Below are positions 58,142-64,000 of a stretch of 64,000 nt of DNA, one piece after another (within the stretch, counting starts at the first letter, position 1; the number at the start of each line of letters is the position of its first letter). The translations under genes were made by a program, and so were the position numbers. The notes below the pieces were generated by a model that ran no database searches, was not told where the DNA came from, and was given only the letters and a program-made list of their open reading frames with translations. This DNA is from Planctomycetota bacterium. GTDB lineage: Bacteria > Planctomycetota > Phycisphaerae > WQYP01. The stretch is from contig JAJYDW010000008.1 of the NCBI GenBank assembly GCA_021790385.1, positions 1 to 64,000 on the forward strand. The letters run 5' to 3'.

Positions 58142-58333
58142 TCAATGCCCTTTGGTGTTGAGCGCTGCCGACTCTTTTCCAGCCGATGGAGTCGCCGGTA
58201 TCGGGGACATATCTCTGCCCCACATTTCCCACAACGCTACCGTCAATAGCAGCCAGCAGATAATGCCTGCCCAACGAAGGGCTGCAGCCTGCACGTCGGA
58301 TACGGTCAGCACGTGCGGTGCGGCAGAAGCCAA
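58142..58333 (-). CDS. Possible small single-pass membrane protein
   Basis: 63 codons from TTG 58333, with one helix (WAGIICWLLLTVALWEMW) and a Pro/Ser/Lys tail. There is no ribosome binding site and no family that I recognise. The helix-like composition is the only support, so it may be spurious. Confidence 0.25.
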   Translation of the reverse strand: MASAAPHVLTVSDVQAAALRWAGIICWLLLTVALWEMWGRDMSPIPATPSAGKESAALNTKGH

Positions 58334-58486
58334 GATAGTTTGGCCAGTGGAGTTTTGGGATTCGGCTTTGAGCCTTCAGCGTTCGGCAGTTACCGGGCAG
58401 TGATTTGTTCATCCGGTCTGGGGAGGCCAGGTGCGGCGGAAATATTTACCGGAAGAGAGCTATGCTATAACACCGGGACGCACGAT

Positions 58487-59599
58487 TTACCCGCTGCCGG
58501 CCACTTGACCTCCGGTAAGCATATTCAGCCGGGTTTGCTGATGGAGCTGGGTGGTAAGGTCCTGCGGGCCGGCACCTTTCCACCAATGAATGGGGTAACG
58601 CCGGCGGGTCTGGGGAGGCGGCCACGTGGATACCAGACGCCGCACAAACGCCCGATAGGCCTTGTCGAGCGTGCTGATTTGTTTGGACAGATAGGCGCGC
58701 ATGAAGATCGGCCCAGCCCGACGGTTCCAGCGCACGGTACCGGCGGCGATGTCCTGCGGGGTAAGACCGGCGTGCAGCAGCAGCGGGGTTAACAGGCCGC
58801 GCCGCGCCGCCTCCAGTAAACGCATGAGCCGCGGACGGTAGCGGCTGTGTTCCAAAAACAGGGACAGGGACCATATCTGGCCGTAATAGGTGGCAATGCG
58901 CTGCGGGCCGCGAGTAACTACATAACCTGCCTGGGTGGTGATGATTTTTTTCAGCGGCCATAACTTGTGGACGGCGGCGGCCTGCTGGAGCGCGTGCCAG
59001 CGTGGATAGTTGAGCCAGGGTTCAAATACCGGCTGGCCGTGGTGCCAGGCAATGGTTTCATTCTGGGAGGCTAATCCTTCGTCGAGCCATGCGGGCAGAT
59101 GATCTTGAAGCGATGCATAGCTGAACTGATGCCAGGCTTCATGGGCGGCCACCGAAAACATTTCCCACCGGTCCAGGCGGTAGAGGGCAAAAACGCGCTT
59201 CCGGGTATAGCCACCGGCGATGATGCGCAGATAAATGGGGGCCAGGGCGGGATGGGCCTGCCGGGTGTACAGCGCCCACTGGGTGCGATTGGTAAATACG
59301 TATCCATGCAGCGGCAGGGTTGGTGCGGCGTGGGGCACCAGGCGCTTGAAGCGGGCGTAATCGGCCTCCAGAACCTGGCCGAGCATCATCCGCTGGCGGG
59401 CGTTGTGAATGGTGGTGAAAATGGTGTAGTGGGCGGTGCGGATCTGCGATAAAAGAGTTAAGGCTTTGGCGGCCTGCTGCTGGGCCGAATACCCGGTACA
59501 GCCCGCCAGCACACCGATTAGCAACAACAGGACCGCAGTCAGCGACCAGCGCGAAATCTTGCACACATCGCAAATATGACAGGCTTGTAATGGGGGCAT
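58487..59599 (-). CDS. Putative gluzincin-type metallopeptidase lipoprotein
   Basis: 370 residues from ATG 59599 (GAGGA 4-5 bp upstream; the frame opens earlier without a site). The N-terminus has a helix ending VLAGCTG, a lipobox. Around residue 155 lies SVAAHEAWHQF, an H-E-x-x-H zinc motif, followed by PAWLDEGLASQNET, whose Glu fits the third ligand of gluzincins (DUF1570-like peptidases). It should act on the outside of the cell. The start region with several Cys (ACHICDVCK) before the helix is odd. Confidence 0.7.
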   Translation of the reverse strand: MPPLQACHICDVCKISRWSLTAVLLLLIGVLAGCTGYSAQQQAAKALTLLSQIRTAHYTIFTTIHNARQRMMLGQVLEADYARFKRLVPHAAPTLPLHGYVFTNRTQWALYTRQAHPALAPIYLRIIAGGYTRKRVFALYRLDRWEMFSVAAHEAWHQFSYASLQDHLPAWLDEGLASQNETIAWHHGQPVFEPWLNYPRWHALQQAAAVHKLWPLKKIITTQAGYVVTRGPQRIATYYGQIWSLSLFLEHSRYRPRLMRLLEAARRGLLTPLLLHAGLTPQDIAAGTVRWNRRAGPIFMRAYLSKQISTLDKAYRAFVRRLVSTWPPPQTRRRYPIHWWKGAGPQDLTTQLHQQTRLNMLTGGQVAGSG

Positions 59600-59803
59600 A
59601 AGTTCCTCATATCGGTTCCGCAAGGCCAAACCCGGTGACGGATTGTAGGGCACATGCACCGTCTTGGCACGCCTTGCACAAGCAACGCTGCAACTTGGTA
59701 AAGCCAGAGCCGTTTGGCCCGGTAAGACAGTCAAGCGTAAGCCGGCCATGGGGGTGCGGTTCTCGTTGATGACGGCGAGATTTAATTTACGGAGTATTGC
59801 AGT

Positions 59804-60286
59804 ATGCACAGTATGTCCAGACAAAAGATGGTGGTGTTGTTGGCGGCGGTTATAGGATTATGGGCGGTTGGTTCCATAAGCCAAGCGGCGGTAAATGGGG
59901 CCCGCACCGGCAGCATTACAGGGAAAGTGGTGGATAGCCAGGGCCATGCGGTGGCTGGGGCGATGGTGCGGCTGATCAAGATACCGCGGAATGTGAGCCG
60001 GCATAAACCGCTGGGACGGGTAATCAAGGATCTTCAGCCTGGCCAGACCATCTGGGCGATCACCGGCATCACACGAACTGCTGACTGGGCGATCACCGGC
60101 ATCACACGAACTGCTGACGATGGCACGTTCACCGTCAATAACGCACCTGCCGGCAGGTATCGCATTCTGACCATGCTGCGCGGGGTGGGTAGAGGGCGCC
60201 TGCGCAAGGTCATTCACGTTTCCAGCGGGGAATCAACCGATGTCGGCACCATTGTTTTGCACTCCGGACGACGAGGGAAGCATTAA
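59804..60286 (+). CDS. Secreted carboxypeptidase-regulatory-like (Ig-fold) protein with a duplicated segment
   Basis: 160 residues from ATG 59804 (GGAG 9 bp upstream). A signal peptide covers ~1-28. The mature protein follows the CarboxypepD_reg-like pattern: TGSITGKVVDSQGHAVAGAM, then DGTFTVNNAPAGRYRIL and GTIVLHSG. Residues 84-94 (WAITGITRTAD) are repeated at once at 95-105, encoded by a perfect 33-bp tandem duplication. Function unknown; such domains often bind sugars or stabilise surface proteins. Confidence 0.8.
   Translation: MHSMSRQKMVVLLAAVIGLWAVGSISQAAVNGARTGSITGKVVDSQGHAVAGAMVRLIKIPRNVSRHKPLGRVIKDLQPGQTIWAITGITRTADWAITGITRTADDGTFTVNNAPAGRYRILTMLRGVGRGRLRKVIHVSSGESTDVGTIVLHSGRRGKH
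60053..60118 (+). repeat. Perfect 33-bp tandem duplication inside the secreted protein gene
   Basis: 60053-60085 and 60086-60118 are identical. The unit keeps frame and adds 11 residues. The lack of any mismatch suggests a recent event. Confidence 0.95.
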
Positions 60287-60405
60287 GGGACCACAACCGC
60301 GGGGCGAGGGTTGAACCGGTCGGTGGCCAAAGCGGGAAGAGTGGATTTTCCCCGGGTTTTCATAACAGCACTGTGCGGTTATAAAACCCGTTTGGGGAAA
60401 TGACC

Positions 60406-61113
60406 ATGGTTCAGAGTTGCGTAATATTTGATTTTGACGGCGTGATTGCCGATACCGAAGCCCAGCACCTTATTGCGTACAATGAGGCCCTGCTGCGCCT
60501 GGCCGGGAAACTCGGCACCACCCTGCGCATTGCCCCGAGTTCCTATTACCAGCGTTACATTGCGTTTGGCAATCGGGAGGGCTTTGAATGTATTTTGCGC
60601 GATGCGCAGGTTCAGGTTTCCCCACCGCTGCTGGAAGAGCTTTGCCGCGTTAAAGACCACATTATGGACCATGAACTATCCGAGATCAGTGCCCCTTTGG
60701 CAGGCGTTAAGGATACTCTGGCCATGCTTGCGGGGTGGCACGTACCACTGGGAATATGTTCCGGTGCCCGGCGGGTGGAGATTTTGCGCATTTTGGAGGC
60801 TTTTCATCTGCGGGATTATTTTCAGGTGATTGTGGCCATTGAAGATGTCCGTCGCGGCAAGCCCGATCCGGAAGGATACCAGCAGGCCTTTGACACCCTG
60901 CAATTACAGGGCAATGGTGAATTGAAGCTGGACCGGAGCCTGGTGATTGAAGATACCGCCGGGGGTGCGGCCGCGGCCCACGGTGCCGGTCTGCGCGTGC
61001 TGGGCGTGGCCACCTCCAGCCCGCTGGAAAAAGTGCAAAACTGGGCGGAATTTGCCGTGCCGGATTTAAGCCACGTGCAGCCGCAACAACTGCGAAGCTG
61101 GCTGAAACTGTAA
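60406..61113 (+). CDS. HAD-superfamily phosphatase, beta-phosphoglucomutase-like
   Basis: 235 residues from ATG 60406 (GGGGA 8 bp upstream; ATG 60400 is too near). The full motif set is present: VIFDFDGVIADTEA (D-x-D), GICSGARR (Ser), a Lys in GKPDPEGYQQAF, and VIEDTAGGAAAAHGAG. A helical cap lies between residues ~15 and 95. Phosphatase or phosphomutase on a small sugar phosphate is likely; nothing nearby fixes the substrate. Confidence 0.92.
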   Translation: MVQSCVIFDFDGVIADTEAQHLIAYNEALLRLAGKLGTTLRIAPSSYYQRYIAFGNREGFECILRDAQVQVSPPLLEELCRVKDHIMDHELSEISAPLAGVKDTLAMLAGWHVPLGICSGARRVEILRILEAFHLRDYFQVIVAIEDVRRGKPDPEGYQQAFDTLQLQGNGELKLDRSLVIEDTAGGAAAAHGAGLRVLGVATSSPLEKVQNWAEFAVPDLSHVQPQQLRSWLKL

Positions 61114-61124
61114 CGGAAGTGGCA

Positions 61125-61215
61125 GGTGCGGGGGGCAGCGGGACGGGAGTTGGGAGACAGGGCGCGGGGGAAAGAGCGGTGAGCGATCAGCGGTTGGCGA
61201 TTAAATTGGCGATGG
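61125..61215. repeat. Copy of a dispersed low-complexity repeat
   Basis: GGGACGGGAGTTGGGAGACAG and GAGCGATCAGCGGTTGGCGAT are variants of sequences at 18680-18770 and 4161-4185. No gene is seen in 61114-61396. Confidence 0.5.
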
Positions 61216-61396
61216 CGGGGCGGAGATAAACGGATTTCAGAGTTGAGATTTCAGAGTTAAAGATGCACGGGGCGGTTTGACGCGGTGGGAGCAGGGATTG
61301 TGTACTCCGCGGCTGGACGGAGAAACAGCCGGCTGCTGCGCCGTAAGATATGAATTTATTATTGCGCGGACCGTCAACGCCGCGAAGCCGGTGGCA

Positions 61397-62248
61397 TCAA
61401 CAATGGGTGTTTCGCGACGCAATTACTGCGGCCATTCTTCCGGTAAGGCCACGGTCCCGCCGATGTGAAAAAAACTCTGCTGCATTGCGGTACGTACAAT
61501 AATCACCACAATCCACCCGTAACACTCCGCATCGCTGCAATTGGAGCTGCACCGCCAGCTTCAGATCCACGCAGTCCTGCCGGCCGGGATGGTGAATAAC
61601 GGCCCTGGCCAGATCCGCCTGCAGCAAGGCCGTGGTTACATCGCGGTTGACCATGAAAAAGTCCGGCCCGATCGCCGGGCCAATGGCTGCGGTAACTTCC
61701 ACCGGCTTAATGCCCATCTGGTTTAGCCTGCGGATGGTGTGGCTTACAATGTTGGCCGCTACGCCACGCCATCCGGCGTGTACCGCCGCCACTACCCGTC
61801 CGTGGTCTGCGGCCAGCAGAATCGGCACGCAGTCGGCAATACGTATGGTGGCGACCACGTTGGGCCGGCAGCAGATAATGGCATCGGCGGCCAGGGCGCC
61901 TTGAAATTCCGGTGGAATTTCAGGGGCGACGGTGTCGCCGGGCGAATGCGGTTGGCCCCCGGATGGTTCATCCAATACCGCCACACCGCAACCATGAACC
62001 TGCTGCACCCACGCGCGGGCGGCAGCCGGCAGGTTCAGGCCGGCCAGCAGTCGGTGATAATTTTCGGTGATGTTGGCGGCGGTATCCTGGCGGTCGCTGC
62101 CGGCAGGGTTGCCGAGGTTCAGGAAATCAAACGGCGGGGAAGAAATGCCACCGATGCGGGTAGAAAATGCGTGCTTCACACCCATTTCCAAAAGGCCTGG
62201 CGACTGGTAAACGACCACGCCGTTGGAATATATGGAGCGGATAAGCAT
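61397..62248 (-). CDS. pgeF: PgeF/YfiH multi-copper-like (laccase-domain) protein
   Basis: 283 residues. The zinc-site parts are visible: WVQQVHGCGVAVLD (His), RIADCVPILLAADHGR (Cys), VAAVHAGWRGVAANIV (His) and DCGDYCTYRN. YfiH/LACC1 proteins act as purine nucleoside phosphorylase/adenosine deaminase, or edit misbuilt peptidoglycan precursors (PgeF). It follows msrB by 82 bp on the same strand. Confidence 0.9.
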   Translation of the reverse strand: MLIRSIYSNGVVVYQSPGLLEMGVKHAFSTRIGGISSPPFDFLNLGNPAGSDRQDTAANITENYHRLLAGLNLPAAARAWVQQVHGCGVAVLDEPSGGQPHSPGDTVAPEIPPEFQGALAADAIICCRPNVVATIRIADCVPILLAADHGRVVAAVHAGWRGVAANIVSHTIRRLNQMGIKPVEVTAAIGPAIGPDFFMVNRDVTTALLQADLARAVIHHPGRQDCVDLKLAVQLQLQRCGVLRVDCGDYCTYRNAAEFFSHRRDRGLTGRMAAVIASRNTHC

Positions 62249-62330
62249 GGTGGAGGAAGCCTCAACACGTGGTAAAGGGACGGATCATCTGGGGCGATTG
62301 GGGCCAAGCCGTCAGCCGGTGCGCAGCAGG

Positions 62331-62810
62331 TCAGGACGGTTTCTCGCCATGCGGCACCAGGTTCAAGGATGCGGAATTCATGCAGTAGCGGCGATGGGTG
62401 GGGGCGGGGCCATCATCAAATACGTGGCCCAGATGGGCGGCGCACCGGGCGCAGCGCACTTCGGTGCGCACCATGCCACGCGAATCATCCTGGTGCCGGG
62501 TTACCGCGTCTGGTGCGATGGGGGCATAAAAGCTTGGCCAGCCGGTGCCGGAATCAAACTTGGTGGCGGAGTCAAAGAGGTCCTGGCCGCAGCACGCACA
62601 GCGATACGTGCCGGGTGTTTTGGTATTCCAGTATTTACCCGTGAACGGCTGTTCGGTTCCGGCCTGGCGGGCGATGTGGTATTGCTGCGGGGTCAGCAGG
62701 GCTTGCCACTCGGCATCGGTACGGCTTTGCCAATGGGTGCGGCCACAGGAAGATGGTGCATCAGTATTGCAGGCGGGAGCAGCAGGGCGGGTCTGCGGAT
62801 CAACGGGCAT
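62331..62810 (-). CDS. msrB: Peptide-methionine (R)-S-oxide reductase
   Basis: 159 residues from ATG 62810 (AGGAG 8 bp upstream). Two zinc Cys pairs, C71/C74 and C120/C123, and the catalytic Cys143 in [10 protein letters not shown] are present; [13 protein letters not shown] is the family core. No signal peptide. It lies 27 bp after msrA, forming an oxidative-repair pair that covers both methionine sulfoxide isomers. Confidence 0.96.
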   Translation of the reverse strand: MPVDPQTRPAAPACNTDAPSSCGRTHWQSRTDAEWQALLTPQQYHIARQAGTEQPFTGKYWNTKTPGTYRCACCGQDLFDSATKFDSGTGWPSFYAPIAPDAVTRHQDDSRGMVRTEVRCARCAAHLGHVFDDGPAPTHRRYCMNSASLNLVPHGEKPS

Positions 62811-62837
62811 GAGCAAGGCTCCTGGTAAGAGTAAAGA

Positions 62838-63362
62838 TCAAGAGGATGCGGCTTTTTCGGCGGCGGCTTTTTTCCCATTGCCCAGGTGGCAGGAATGGCT
62901 GATGCCGCGGCGCTGGAAATAGCGCTGGTGGTAATCTTCGGCCCGGTAAAAAGTGGCGGCAGGCTCTATGGCCGTAACCACAGTAGATACGTATTGTCCG
63001 CCGGCATTGCGCCGCTGTTTTTCCGCCGCGGCAAGCTCTTTTTGCGCTGCGTTATGATAAAACACCACGCTGCGGTACTGCGTGCCGTGGTCCGGCCCCT
63101 GATAATTCAGGGTGGTTGGATCGTGATTTTCAAAAAACACCTCCAGAAGCTGCTGATAAGTTACCCGGGCAGGGTCATAGAGAACCTGCACCACTTCGGC
63201 ATGGCCGGTGGTGCCGGTACAAACATCGCGATAGGTGGGCTTGGCCAGGTGGCCGCCTTCGTAGCCGCAGGTTACATCAATCACGCCGGGTACCTGGCGA
63301 AAAGTGGCTTCCACGCCCCAGAAGCAACCGGCGCCAAAATCAGCCCGTTCTAACTCAGCCAT
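62838..63362 (-). CDS. msrA: Peptide-methionine (S)-S-oxide reductase
   Basis: 174 residues from ATG 63362 (CGGAG 8 bp upstream). The catalytic motif GAGCFWGVEATFR holds Cys13; VTCGYEGGHLAKPTY and EVVQVLYDP are typical. The C-terminal region keeps only one Cys (SHSCHLG) as a possible resolving residue. First gene of the msrA-msrB pair. Confidence 0.96.
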   Translation of the reverse strand: MAELERADFGAGCFWGVEATFRQVPGVIDVTCGYEGGHLAKPTYRDVCTGTTGHAEVVQVLYDPARVTYQQLLEVFFENHDPTTLNYQGPDHGTQYRSVVFYHNAAQKELAAAEKQRRNAGGQYVSTVVTAIEPAATFYRAEDYHQRYFQRRGISHSCHLGNGKKAAAEKAASS

Positions 63363-63848
63363 GGCGAAAACTCCGCGTTGCAACAACTGTGCGTGCCATA
63401 GCGCCGGGCAACTGGCGTGCCGGTGCTACAAATCTGTCAGAATCATAGCATGTACTGGCGGGGAAATCCTGATGGGGTATCGCGACTGCTTGTTGGCGGA
63501 GCTTTGCTGGGGGTTGACATATTCCCCGGCAGCGGGTATTGTATCAGTCAGCCTCGCCAGGAGGCGGTCGGACCACGGACCAGAATAGTGGGAGCTTTAA
63601 GGACGCAACTTGCGTCAGGCGAAATGGATTGCCCATACCCGCTAACTCATTGGCGGGGCATGTGGCCCGCAGGGGAACGGTTGAAGAGTTCCGTTGCGGT
63701 GGCCGGATATATCCGGCAGTCTATTATGCGGGACTTTCTCCCGGGCCTGTGGGCATTGCTGCAAAATCCTTGAACGCAAAATACCCGTTTCCGGCTCATA
63801 CTGTGCCCCGGTGGCATGGGATGGCCGGGCGGCATACAGGAGTGCATC
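63363..63848. other. 486-bp region between msrA and rplA, no gene seen
   Basis: No rplK, nusG or tRNA was found here, although rplK normally precedes rplA. A 15-bp palindrome (GACGCAA, C, TTGCGTC) lies at 63602-63616. GC-rich stem-like sequence at ~63652-63675 might take part in L1 autoregulation, but I cannot fold it with confidence. Confidence 0.4.
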
Positions 63849-64000
63849 ATGGCCGAAAAGTTGCGCGGAAAGCGGTACAAAGAAAATGCCAAACTGCTGC
63901 CTCAACAGCCGGTAACGGTTGAACAGGCGCTGCCGATATTAAAGCAGTTCAAGAAAACCAAGTTCGATGAAACCGTGAATATCGTCGTGCACCTGGGCAT
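63849..64000 (+). CDS. rplA: 50S ribosomal protein L1, N-terminal part (runs off the window)
   Basis: ATG 63849 has CAGGAG 6 bp upstream. The first 50 codons read MAEKLRGKRYKENAKLLPQQ and go on with FKKTKFDETVNIVVHLG, the well-known opening of L1, which binds 23S rRNA at the L1 stalk and represses its own mRNA. The gene continues past base 64000. Confidence 0.9.
   Translation, partial: MAEKLRGKRYKENAKLLPQQPVTVEQALPILKQFKKTKFDETVNIVVHLG

Overview
The window looks like a chromosomal segment of a Gram-negative, GC-rich bacterium, most likely a planctomycete of the Phycisphaerae type. This is an inference from gene style: RHS tips with a planctomycete-like core, a sulfatase-like enzyme, several Gfo/Idh/MocA oxidoreductases, a 7TM-HD/YbeY/CorC run, a dcw cluster and many short GC-rich palindromes between genes. 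No rRNA, confident tRNA, CRISPR array, prophage or complete insertion sequence was seen.

Layout. 1-4046 is a polymorphic-toxin locus: the 3' end of an RHS gene with an unknown tip and a membrane immunity candidate, then a displaced second RHS tip with a PD-(D/E)XK-like nuclease domain and its own immunity candidate. The second cassette has a frameshift in the toxin and an amber stop in the immunity gene. 4524-8995 is an RND efflux pair. 9013-13148 holds a lipoprotein, a Tat-exported YHYH protein, an ectB remnant and an FTR1 iron permease with a palindrome upstream. 13391-13543 is a small inverted-repeat element. 13838-18671 has a lone nuoI, then pgpH-like, ybeY and corC-like genes. 18900-26157 has ligA, a LysR regulator divergent from a YeiH-family exporter, a flippase-like membrane protein and glyA.

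26235-33515 is an envelope/lipid cluster: PAP2 phosphatase, HAD hydrolase, COG4705 membrane protein, a broken PAP2 gene, amidase, response regulator, histidine kinase and a PmtA-like methyltransferase. Three promoters in it carry the same direct repeat (two TTTCAT-like half-sites 11 bp apart, then exactly 10 bp to a -10), a likely operator for the adjacent OmpR-type regulator. 33728-37391 has DnaA boxes, dnaA, an orphan DNA methyltransferase, a YjbQ protein and a 59-residue conserved protein. Then follow a decayed paiB, a sigma-70 factor, miaB, an SGNH hydrolase and gcvP. 44548-51112 is a minus-strand dcw segment (ftsL-like, ftsI, murE, murF, mraY), and ppa lies beyond it.

52392-57949 is the most unusual locus: a tightly packed five-gene minus-strand operon with two Gfo/Idh/MocA dehydrogenases, a sugar isomerase/epimerase, a single protein joining a sulfatase-fold hydrolase to a sulfotransferase, and L-rhamnose mutarotase. 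The hydrolase carries Thr where sulfatases have the formylglycine Cys. The window ends with a putative metallopeptidase lipoprotein, a secreted protein with a perfect 33-bp in-frame duplication, a HAD phosphatase, pgeF, msrB, msrA and the start of rplA.
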